9,957 nucleotides of DNA from JACPWY01 sp964603655. Lineage in GTDB: Bacteria > Bdellovibrionota > FAC87 > UBA2466. Every line of letters starts with the position of its first letter. Positions within the stretch are counted from its first letter, which is position 1. A program made the position numbers and the translations under genes. Below the pieces are notes generated by a model. That model did no database searches. It saw only the letters and a list, made by a program, of their open reading frames with translations, and was not told the DNA's origin. The stretch covers positions 1-9,957 of the forward strand of contig CAZRVZ010000134.1 of assembly GCA_964603655.1 (NCBI GenBank). Reading direction: 5' to 3'. Of the stretch, positions 1 through 6,217 are shown one piece after another.

Positions 1-8
1 GTTCACCG

Positions 9-476
9 ATGAGTGATCCCAAAAATATGAACGAAGACAGTTACATCATCTTTTCTATTGGCGGAGAGCTCTACGGCACCCAGCTTCTTTCCGTAAAGGA
101 AATAATCGAGCCCCAGAAGGCCAAACCGATTCCCTGCGCACACGCATACGAGTTGGGGCTGATGAATCTTCGGGGCCAAATTATCAGCGTGATCGATCTG
201 CATCAGAAATTCGCGGTGCCCAGAATCGATACTCTGACGGGCCTGATTATGATTCTCGATCTGGAGGGCAGCGTCATCGGTGTCCTGGTGGGCAAGGTGC
301 TCGGAGTCAAGAAATTGGGATCGCAGGCTATTACCTACCACCCGGTCGTAGATGGGCCTATCGGCGCGGGCTTTATTCTCGGCGCGATCCGGATGGATGA
401 GAAATTGGTGACCCTTGTCGATCTGAAGCGACTGATCGACCAAAGCGAACTGGCGAGGCACCGTGAAGCCGCCTAG
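9..476 (+). CDS. cheW: CheW chemotaxis coupling protein
   Basis: 155 aa, the normal size for a one-domain CheW. CheW is the cytoplasmic adaptor that bridges chemoreceptors and the kinase CheA in receptor arrays. The protein reads as a CheW fold: an early beta-strand segment (YIIFSIGGELYGTQLLSVKEI, split here as residues ~12-32), then the family hallmark NLRGQIISVIDL at about residues 54-65, then a second half with alternating hydrophobic strands (LIMILDLEG, GVLVGKVLGV) and a final VTLVDLKRLI. The ATG at 9 lies within ATGA, so an upstream gene may stop in the overlap; no Shine-Dalgarno is visible because only 8 bases precede it, and M7 (position 27) is an alternative start. It is followed 46 bases later by the chemoreceptor gene, suggesting co-transcription. 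The family call is firm; which receptor or kinase it serves is inferred from context. Confidence 0.95.
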   Translation: MSDPKNMNEDSYIIFSIGGELYGTQLLSVKEIIEPQKAKPIPCAHAYELGLMNLRGQIISVIDLHQKFAVPRIDTLTGLIMILDLEGSVIGVLVGKVLGVKKLGSQAITYHPVVDGPIGAGFILGAIRMDEKLVTLVDLKRLIDQSELARHREAA

Positions 477-522
477 CGCCAAAATTATTTGTCAGAGAAC
501 TAGAATTTAAATGAGGTAACGA

Positions 523-2250
523 ATGAAACGTAAAACCATACTGTGGGAAACGATAAAAACCTGCCTGGGTATCACCTCCATGATGATCCTCTTCGGCCTG
601 GTCGTCACGGTGACAACCGTCACGATAAATAGCGGCCTGAAGAGCCTCTCCGAGGTTCATTTTCAGCAGCTCATTCACATCGATAAAATTCAATCCACCG
701 TGAATGAGATTCTCATGAGGAACCGGTCGATCGGGCCATCGCGTTTCACGGGGCAGAGAACCGTGCAATCGACCGCAAGACTCCTTGCCACCGTGACCAC
801 GCATGTCGGCGCGCTCAGGCAACTCAGTAGCACGCTCGGAGAGGAGAGTACGGTCGTCAAGTCACAGCTCGATATACTCGCGTCGATTAGTAATGAGATG
901 AATCGTGAGTTTACTCTCATCGAAAAAGGTTCCCCCCTCAAGATTGTATCGCGCAATCAGGCCGTGGCCCCCGACCCCATGGCGGCCCTCGACGGCCTGG
1001 TGGTTCGATTCTTTGGTGAATTGTCACCTCTGGTCACCGCTATACATTCGCAAATCAGGATGGAAAAAAATGCAATGAGCATTTTTCTCTCCCGTGCCAA
1101 CCTGAGCACCATCGTTCTGATCCTCTTGTCATTGGGGGGGACGGCCCTGCTGGTGGTTCGGCTCCTGTCCTTTGTGAAGGGGACCTTGAGTGGAACGACC
1201 GCGACGATTCAAAATAACCTTTCCGATTTGCGCACCCAAATGGCCCGAATCATCGCAGGGCTGGGTGGAAACGTGGAGAGTCTGTTATCCGCCTCCAATA
1301 AAATCGCCAGTGTGAGCCATGGGTTTTCCAAGAGCCTCTCCTCACAGGCAAACGGCTTCGCCCAGGCCTCCGCCGCTCTGGACCAAATCAATGCGATGTT
1401 GGGTCAAACGGCCCAGCACTCGAAAAGCTCGATGGATGTAGCCCTGAAATGCCAGGAGGACGTGATGAATGGGCACGGTATTGTCAAAAAGATGGATGGG
1501 AGCATGACGGAGATCGGGCTTGCCAACAGGAATCTCAGCGAAATCATCCAAATCATCTCATCAATCCGGAACAAGACAAAGATTATCAATGATATCGTCG
1601 TTAAGACACAGCTCCTGTCATTCAATGCCAGTATCGAGGCGGCCAGAGCCGGAGAGCATGGAAAGGGCTTTGCCGTAGTCGCCGAGGAGGTGGGAAAGCT
1701 CGCCGATACGAGTGGGCAGGCCGCCGAGGAGATTAGGACCCTTTTGGAGGACAGCCACACCAAGGTAGGAGGTCTGGTTGATGTTATCGGAAAGCGTGTC
1801 GACATAGCCTCGGGGGTTTCCAGGCAGTGTGTCGAGGTATTCGAAAAGATTAACTCGCAGATGTCACACCTGGCCAAGATGGTCAATTCAATCAGTACGG
1901 CCACCGCCGAGCAGAAGCAGGGGGTTGAACAGACGAGCCGTGCGATGTCGGAAATACAGTCCGCTAATGAAAAGAATAAGGAGATCACCACCCAGACGGC
2001 CATGGATGCAGCCACCATCAGAGCCCAGGCTGAACAGGTCTCCTCCACAATCAATCAGCTCAAGAGCGTGATCGAGAGGAATAGAACGGAGCTCAATCAG
2101 GTGTCGGATTTGTATGGGCTGACCCCTAAACCCGCCGAGACGGCCATTCGGGTGGCGGCCACCGATGAAGAGGAAAGCTTTGATCCCCAAAAGGTGGTTG
2201 AGCTGTATCGTAAGTCTTCGAATTCAAAAGGTCAGTCCAGGGCGGCGTAG
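523..2250 (+). CDS. Methyl-accepting chemotaxis protein, two TM segments, no visible HAMP
   Basis: 575 aa transmembrane chemoreceptor. TM1 is at about residues 14-36 and TM2 at about 194-218, leaving a ~157-residue, mostly helical periplasmic part compatible with a four-helix-bundle sensor; the ligand cannot be read. The cytoplasmic half carries the signalling hairpin tip, with SFNASIEAARAGEHGKGFAV at about 366-385 (EAARAG at 372-377) followed by VAEEVGKLAD, the part that contacts CheA and CheW. Between TM2 and the coiled coil I see no HAMP pattern (no conserved Pro-containing first helix and DL turn). There is no NWETF-type C-terminal pentapeptide to tether CheR/CheB; the chain ends in a charged tail and SRAA. 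GAGG at 513-516 stands 6 bases before the ATG and supports this start. It lies between cheW and the CheR-CheB fusion that would set its methylation level. The EHGKGFAV tip wording is familiar from Bdellovibrio-like receptors (recollection, not searched). Confidence 0.95.
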   Translation: MKRKTILWETIKTCLGITSMMILFGLVVTVTTVTINSGLKSLSEVHFQQLIHIDKIQSTVNEILMRNRSIGPSRFTGQRTVQSTARLLATVTTHVGALRQLSSTLGEESTVVKSQLDILASISNEMNREFTLIEKGSPLKIVSRNQAVAPDPMAALDGLVVRFFGELSPLVTAIHSQIRMEKNAMSIFLSRANLSTIVLILLSLGGTALLVVRLLSFVKGTLSGTTATIQNNLSDLRTQMARIIAGLGGNVESLLSASNKIASVSHGFSKSLSSQANGFAQASAALDQINAMLGQTAQHSKSSMDVALKCQEDVMNGHGIVKKMDGSMTEIGLANRNLSEIIQIISSIRNKTKIINDIVVKTQLLSFNASIEAARAGEHGKGFAVVAEEVGKLADTSGQAAEEIRTLLEDSHTKVGGLVDVIGKRVDIASGVSRQCVEVFEKINSQMSHLAKMVNSISTATAEQKQGVEQTSRAMSEIQSANEKNKEITTQTAMDAATIRAQAEQVSSTINQLKSVIERNRTELNQVSDLYGLTPKPAETAIRVAATDEEESFDPQKVVELYRKSSNSKGQSRAA

Positions 2251-2253
2251 GGC

Positions 2254-4200
2254 ATGGAACCACTCTCCCTCAACCATTTTACCAAGCTGGCAGAGCTCTT
2301 TTATCTGGTCGCCAGCGTTCGGTTAAATGAGCGCGATCGAAACATGATGGAGTCCCGTCTCAGAGCAAGGCTCAATTCAATCGGGCTCAATTCGTTCGGT
2401 GAATATCTCTTTCTGTTAAAAAAATTCCCTCAGGAGGAGATTCCGATTTTTATTTCATTGATGACCACTCACCACACGTTCTTCTTCAGGGAAAATTCCA
2501 GCCTTGCCTACCTGTCAATGGTCATTCTGCCGAAGTTTTTCGATGCCTATTACGCCGGGGGGATCTTTCGAGTCTGGTGCGGGGGGTGTTCAACGGGGCA
2601 GGAGCCCTATTCGGTTGCGATGATTATCGATCGCTTTTTGGTCGAGCGACAAATTGAAGGCCATTTCGAGATCCTGGGTACCGATGTGGACTCTGGTTCC
2701 ATCAATACGGCCCAGGCGGGACTCTACCCCGTGGAGAGCCTGACGGAAATTCCGCTCGAGATGAGGGAGAATTATACCCGCTCGATCGGTGACACCCATT
2801 TTGAAATCGATAGAAAGTTATGTTCCCATGTGCGTTTTCTCGTTCATTCCTTGGGCCAGAATGTTTCTCCCATGGAAACGAAGCTCCAATTCAACACCGT
2901 CCTTTTAAGAAATCTGCTTATCTACTTTTCACCCGAATCGATTCAGGCCGTGCTAACCGAGGTGCTTGAGGCGCTCGGGCCGGGCGGCACGCTCATGACC
3001 GGTGAATCGGATCCGCCGCTTGAGTCCCCGTTACTGCATCATATCTCCAATTGCATCTACATAAGACGACGGGATGGCGAGAGCGCGGGCGAGGGCGAGA
3101 GCGCGATCGAAAGCGAGGTAAAGCCCGCGAAACGAATTCGGGTCCTTCTCGTGGATGATTCAAAGAGCATCCACCTGTTATTCAAACAGGTTTTGAACGG
3201 GGTCCTGGACATAGAGATTATCGGAGAGGCCTACAACGGGCAGGAGGCCCTCGACCGGCTGAGGGACATATCCAAGCAGGTCGACGTGATCATCTGCGAT
3301 ATCCACATGCCGGTGATGGACGGAGTCATCTTTCTTGAACTGCAGATGAAGGAGTTTCGGATTCCCACGATCATGCTGAGCTCCATTGCGAAGGAGGACG
3401 CGGTTCAGCTGCTTCGGGCGTATGAAAAAGGGGCCGTTGACTACATTGAAAAGCCTCGGAATCTCGATATTCGGGCGATCCAGGCCGTGATTCTCCAAAA
3501 AATTCGAGAAATCGCCAGCGCCAACATCAAGGGTAGGGGCGTCTTTGATAAGACCCTACACGCCCCTCTATTGGATATCGTGCTCACCAGGCCCAATCGA
3601 AAGCTTATTCTGATGGGGGCATCCACGGGTGGACCGGAAACGCTCGCGCGAGTGCTGGAGAGTTTTCCCAGAGAGTGTCCCCCGGTGGTCATCGCCCAAC
3701 ACATGCCGCCATTTTTCACGAAGGTATTTGCCGAGCGTTTGGCTACCAGAATTGGCCCCTCCGTGAAAGAGGCTTTCAATCGGGACGCCTTGGTCCCGGC
3801 CCACGTTTATGTCGCCCCCGGTGATGCGAATGTGACCATAAAAAGCGTCGAGGGGGTGCTCCGTATCGAATTGAATTCGGAACAACGTTCCTACACCCCC
3901 TCCGTGGACATGTTATTTGAAAGCGGCGCTAGGCTGGCATCCGATTATTCCGTGCTGGGCGTTATTCTGACGGGAATGGGTGTTGACGGCGCAGAGGGGG
4001 TGCGTGCTCTTTACCAGGCGGGTGGGCACGTGATCGTACAGGATGAAAAAAGCAGCATTGCGGTCGGTATGCCCAAAGCGGCGATTCAAACGAACTGCGT
4101 TGATTCAATAGTTCCGGCTGATGAAATTGCCGCACACATTTTTAACGTCTTCAAGATGCAGCTCACCAATACGAGAATCCGAATGAAAGAGGCGGCGTGA
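2254..4200 (+). CDS. cheR-cheB: CheR-REC-CheB fusion: receptor methyltransferase plus methylesterase/deamidase
   Basis: 648 aa joining the two opposing adaptation enzymes. Residues 1-275 are CheR (SAM-dependent glutamate methyltransferase): MTTHHTFFFRE near residues 70-80 matches the family's TTNxTxFFR signature, the SAM-binding loop reads WCGGCSTGQEPYS (108-120), LGTDVDSGS follows, and RNLLIYF (219-225) corresponds to the usual CRNVLIYF. After a short Glu/Ser-rich linker comes a receiver domain (about 293-412) with the VDD acidic pair and phospho-acceptor Asp349 in ICDIHMPVMDG, a KP switch lysine later (EKPRN). The rest is CheB with its catalytic triad: Ser457 in GASTGG, His483 in QHMP and Asp578 in TGMGVDG. 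All key residues are present, so both activities should be live. The ATG is 3 bases after the MCP stop, suggesting translational coupling; no strong Shine-Dalgarno is seen. A CheR-then-REC-CheB order is less common than separate genes or CheB-CheR hybrids. A 14-bp duplication overlaps the stop codon. Confidence 0.95.
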   Translation: MEPLSLNHFTKLAELFYLVASVRLNERDRNMMESRLRARLNSIGLNSFGEYLFLLKKFPQEEIPIFISLMTTHHTFFFRENSSLAYLSMVILPKFFDAYYAGGIFRVWCGGCSTGQEPYSVAMIIDRFLVERQIEGHFEILGTDVDSGSINTAQAGLYPVESLTEIPLEMRENYTRSIGDTHFEIDRKLCSHVRFLVHSLGQNVSPMETKLQFNTVLLRNLLIYFSPESIQAVLTEVLEALGPGGTLMTGESDPPLESPLLHHISNCIYIRRRDGESAGEGESAIESEVKPAKRIRVLLVDDSKSIHLLFKQVLNGVLDIEIIGEAYNGQEALDRLRDISKQVDVIICDIHMPVMDGVIFLELQMKEFRIPTIMLSSIAKEDAVQLLRAYEKGAVDYIEKPRNLDIRAIQAVILQKIREIASANIKGRGVFDKTLHAPLLDIVLTRPNRKLILMGASTGGPETLARVLESFPRECPPVVIAQHMPPFFTKVFAERLATRIGPSVKEAFNRDALVPAHVYVAPGDANVTIKSVEGVLRIELNSEQRSYTPSVDMLFESGARLASDYSVLGVILTGMGVDGAEGVRALYQAGGHVIVQDEKSSIAVGMPKAAIQTNCVDSIVPADEIAAHIFNVFKMQLTNTRIRMKEAA

Positions 4201-4226
4201 GGCGGTGTGTGGGGCGGCGTGAGGCG
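4191..4226 (+). repeat. 14-bp direct repeat across the cheR-cheB stop codon
   Basis: GGCGGCGTGAGGCG occurs at 4191-4204 and again at 4213-4226, a 22-base period. The first copy contains the TGA stop of the CheR-CheB fusion; the second lies in the 40-base gap before the convergent PilZ gene. It looks like a local tandem duplication with some divergence between. I see no T-run or clear stem that would make it a rho-independent terminator for either convergent operon. Confidence 0.6.
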
Positions 4227-4240
4227 TGGGGCTTTGCCGT

Positions 4241-4549
4241 TTACTTGCCGGACGTTGGCACAGAGGGCTGTTGGAATTGAACTCCGATACGCATTATTCC
4301 CGTTTCAACTCGTTGAATCCACCGAACCGTGGCCTCTAATTCGGCCATCTCTCCCACCGCGATCAAACACCGTGTGCCCCGATCGATGGGGCTGGGGGAA
4401 AGCACGACTAAGCCGCACCCCCCGAACGATTCATCCGTCACGAGGCCGAACATCTCCCAAATCGTCCCCTTTTCATATTCAAAGGTGATTCGCGCCACCG
4501 AGTTATCCGGTTTGAATCTGGTGTGCCTGCGTTTGGTAGCATAATTCAT
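4241..4549 (-). CDS. PilZ domain protein (probable c-di-GMP binding)
   Basis: 102 aa, the size of a single PilZ domain. It has both halves of the c-di-GMP binding signature: RxxxR as R7-R11 (RRHTR) near the N-terminus and (D/N)xSxxG as D39-x-S41-x-x-G44 (DESFGG). Downstream strands (CGLVVLS, GTRCLIAVGEMAELEATVRWIQR, GIMRIGVQF) fit the PilZ beta-barrel. PilZ proteins bind cyclic di-GMP and pass the signal to motility or secretion machinery. The start is well supported: GGAGG lies a few bases before the ATG (CCTCC on the plus strand at 4554-4558). It is the last gene of the minus-strand set, 35 bases after the second CheX-like gene. The partner is unknown; linkage to CheY output is an inference from the operon. 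Confidence 0.88.
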   Translation of the reverse strand: MNYATKRRHTRFKPDNSVARITFEYEKGTIWEMFGLVTDESFGGCGLVVLSPSPIDRGTRCLIAVGEMAELEATVRWIQRVETGIMRIGVQFQQPSVPTSGK

Positions 4550-4584
4550 ATTTCCTCCCGAGCGCGGGGAATTAAACCGATTAT

Positions 4585-5085
4585 TCAGTGGGATCGCACA
4601 GCCACCAACAGATGGATTTTTCCCTGCTGTGTCTCAAGCGGAATGACGGGGATGCCCCGAAGGCGTTGAAGCATGATCGGGATCTCATCTCCCTCAATCA
4701 TTGTGGGAATCGCCATTTCAAGAACGATGTCTCTGGATCGGAGCTTAGTTTTGGCCACGCCGAAACAGATGTTGAGGAGCTCCGCCGCCCCGTCCCGGAG
4801 CTCCGAAGTGATTTCAGTGAACTCCTCTCCAAACATTTTTCCCATCAGAGCCAGAAAAACCGATTTACCCAGGCAAAAGTACAAAACCCCATCAAATTGA
4901 GGGCCCTTCAGAACTATCTTGCTGCAGACTTCCGACAAAATTTGAGAGTTTTCATCGAAACTAAAGGAGCATTGAGGGACCACCTCGTAGTTGCATTGAA
5001 CCTTCATCACCTCGACCAGTGCTGACGTTAAAGCGCTCACGAGAGTCTCGGGCGCTTCAGTGGAATTATTAAGGGCTGTATTCAT
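4585..5085 (-). CDS. cheX: CheX-family CheY-phosphate phosphatase (second copy)
   Basis: 166 aa. The CheC/CheX/FliY phosphatase signature is present once: D98-x-x-x-E102-x-x-N105 in RDGAAELLNICFG, where Glu and Asn are the residues that place the attacking water on the CheY aspartyl phosphate. One motif rather than two favours CheX over CheC. The surrounding pattern (a strand-rich front, then FLALMGKMFGEEFTEI before the motif helix and VAKTKL after it) also fits CheX. The expected role is to hydrolyse CheY-P and end the signal, replacing CheZ, which is not seen here. Its ATG is 3 bases past the cheY stop, indicating translational coupling. It is clearly different in sequence from the other CheX-like protein at 5516-6046, so it is not a recent duplicate. 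Confidence 0.85.
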   Translation of the reverse strand: MNTALNNSTEAPETLVSALTSALVEVMKVQCNYEVVPQCSFSFDENSQILSEVCSKIVLKGPQFDGVLYFCLGKSVFLALMGKMFGEEFTEITSELRDGAAELLNICFGVAKTKLRSRDIVLEMAIPTMIEGDEIPIMLQRLRGIPVIPLETQQGKIHLLVAVRSH

Positions 5086-5088
5086 CGT

Positions 5089-5505
5089 TTACGCAGCCTT
5101 GGCGCGTTGAGTTCTGGCGTGAACCTCTTCGAGCTTTTTTGACAATGCCTCCGTATTGAAGGGTTTGACGATATAGCCGTTCACCTTGAGGGTGATGGCC
5201 TCTTGAACCAGGCTCTTTTCAGTCTCCGCGGTCAAAAGAACGAAAGGCGTGGTGCCCCCCTTGGCCAAGCCCCTGATCTTGCCGAGCAGCTCGATTCCCG
5301 TCATTGCCGGCATATTCCAGTCACAAATAACAAGCTTGAAAGGCACATTTTCGCTCTGAGCAGTTACGAATTTTTCAAACGCCGTCGCGCCATTTTCCGC
5401 CTCGGTCGTATTGATGTGGCCCATTTCGGACAACGCTTTTTTAACCAGCTTCCTTATCGTCATCATGTCGTCCACAACCAATATTTTAGTATCCGCGGGA
5501 AACAT
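5089..5505 (-). CDS. cheY: CheY single-domain response regulator
   Basis: 138 aa, one receiver domain with no output domain. Acidic pair D12-D13 (VVDD), phospho-acceptor D62 in ICDWNMPAMTG, switch Thr92 (LLTAE) and Lys114 with its cis-proline (VKPF), plus Tyr111 one turn before it. The DWNMP wording is the classic CheY form, so the likely role is phosphorylation by CheA and binding to the flagellar switch or another motor. A short basic tail (RTQRAKAA) follows the domain. It is sandwiched between two CheX-type phosphatase genes, 10 bases after the first and 3 before the second. A purine-rich stretch (AAGGTATAAGGG, minus strand) ends about 7 bases before the ATG. CheY is favoured over a generic receiver by the neighbours; the real target (flagellar motor or gliding/pilus system) cannot be read from sequence. 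Confidence 0.93.
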   Translation of the reverse strand: MFPADTKILVVDDMMTIRKLVKKALSEMGHINTTEAENGATAFEKFVTAQSENVPFKLVICDWNMPAMTGIELLGKIRGLAKGGTTPFVLLTAETEKSLVQEAITLKVNGYIVKPFNTEALSKKLEEVHARTQRAKAA

Positions 5506-5515
5506 GTAGGGTCCC

Positions 5516-6046
5516 TTATACCTTATCTGAAATCGTCACATCCTGTGTGGTGACCTCAATCGAAAAATCGCCCCACTCACTGAAAAATGGCAACCGGACC
5601 GATCGGCCCATGGTGAGGTAGTTCACACTTAACTTCTCCTTTGAACAGATGATAATCGGTATGGAGCGAATCGCGGAAATATTCTTTTCAATGAGGAGTT
5701 TTTTGGCCTGGTTGAACACCTGGTTGGTCAGTTCCTTGGCTCCGTCCTCGACCAGACAATTGATCTCGGTTATGGATTCTCCGAGCATTTTGGAAATGAT
5801 TCCCATGATGACCCTTTTGGGAAATCGGATCACGACGTTGCCGATGGTTGTTTCGGTGGCAAGTGACATCCCGATACAAAGATGGGTGTTATCCACCGCA
5901 CCGTGATCAACGAATTCCGCCTGTTTGGATCTGACCGACGTATTGCAAAAGGTCTGAAGGACGGTGGTCAGGGCCTCGATGAATGGAGTGACCAAGGACA
6001 CATCCACCTGGTAGGCATCTTGGTATTTTCGAGCAATAACTCCCAT
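5516..6046 (-). CDS. cheX: CheX-family CheY-phosphate phosphatase (first copy)
   Basis: 176 aa, first gene of the minus-strand set. It has one CheC/CheX active-site motif, D101-x-x-x-E105-x-x-N108 in EDGAKELTNQVFNQAKKLL. The preceding IMGIISKMLGESITEI parallels the same position in the other CheX-like protein (FLALMGKMFGEEFTEI), showing common descent although the rest is strongly diverged. The expected reaction is dephosphorylation of CheY-P; CheX enzymes act as dimers. The start at 6046 is supported by AGAGGAG six bases upstream. A sigma-28-like promoter lies directly upstream. Functional annotation as a phosphatase rests on the motif; which phosphorylated regulator it prefers (the adjacent CheY or the receiver in CheR-CheB) is unknown. 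Confidence 0.85.
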   Translation of the reverse strand: MGVIARKYQDAYQVDVSLVTPFIEALTTVLQTFCNTSVRSKQAEFVDHGAVDNTHLCIGMSLATETTIGNVVIRFPKRVIMGIISKMLGESITEINCLVEDGAKELTNQVFNQAKKLLIEKNISAIRSIPIIICSKEKLSVNYLTMGRSVRLPFFSEWGDFSIEVTTQDVTISDKV

Positions 6047-6064
6047 ACGAATCTCCTCTTTGTA

Positions 6065-6092
6065 TTATCGGGCCCGGCCCGCGAAATCTTTA
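6065..6092 (-). promoter_or_regulatory. Candidate sigma-28 (FliA-type) promoter of the cheX-cheY operon
   Basis: Reading the minus strand, TAAAGATT (6092-6085) is followed after 12 bases by CCCGATAA (6072-6065). The enterobacterial FliA consensus is TAAAGTTT-N11-GCCGATAA, so each box has one mismatch and the spacer is one base longer. The start of transcription would fall near 6058, at the Shine-Dalgarno of the first CheX gene, giving a very short leader of about 12 bases. That is a caveat, although the position directly before a chemotaxis operon makes the match plausible. Confidence 0.5.
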
Positions 6093-6098
6093 GGATTT

Positions 6099-6120
6099 TG
6101 TTTCTACATGTGTTTCTACA
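6099..6120. repeat. Two direct copies of TGTTTCTACA, 12-base period
   Basis: TGTTTCTACA occurs at 6099-6108 and 6111-6120, exactly one helical-turn-like step apart and just upstream of the candidate sigma-28 promoter of the minus-strand chemotaxis operon. Spacing and position suit a regulator binding as a tandem dimer on one DNA face. No regulator is identified; a chance or slippage duplication is also possible. Confidence 0.45.
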
Positions 6121-6175
6121 CGAATGGCCTCGTAAGCCGGGAGGTAGTCTCCGATGCATATTCTTTATAAATACT

Positions 6176-6193
6176 AGTGAATTTGCATTCACT
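6176..6193. promoter_or_regulatory. Perfect dyad AGTGAAT-N4-ATTCACT upstream of the ATPase gene
   Basis: Seven-base perfect arms (6176-6182 and 6187-6193) around TTGC, in the divergent intergenic region and 25 bases before the ATPase ATG. It has operator-like geometry. A TATAAA at 6166-6171 and a weak TTGCAT/TATCTT pair (6183-6188, 6205-6210) are possible plus-strand promoter elements nearby, so a bound protein could block ATPase transcription. It could equally be a small hairpin. No bound factor is known. Confidence 0.4.
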
Positions 6194-6217
6194 GCCTATT
6201 CTGTTATCTTTGTACTT

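Noticed and set aside
1404..2054. 216-codon minus-strand frame
   Set aside because: It is a shadow of the strongly coding chemoreceptor on the plus strand, with a cysteine/isoleucine-rich, implausible translation.
5882..6217. N-terminal extension of the ATPase frame
   Set aside because: It is antisense to the CheX gene and its promoter region, shows no domain character, and the conserved ATPase part begins after the ATG at 6218.
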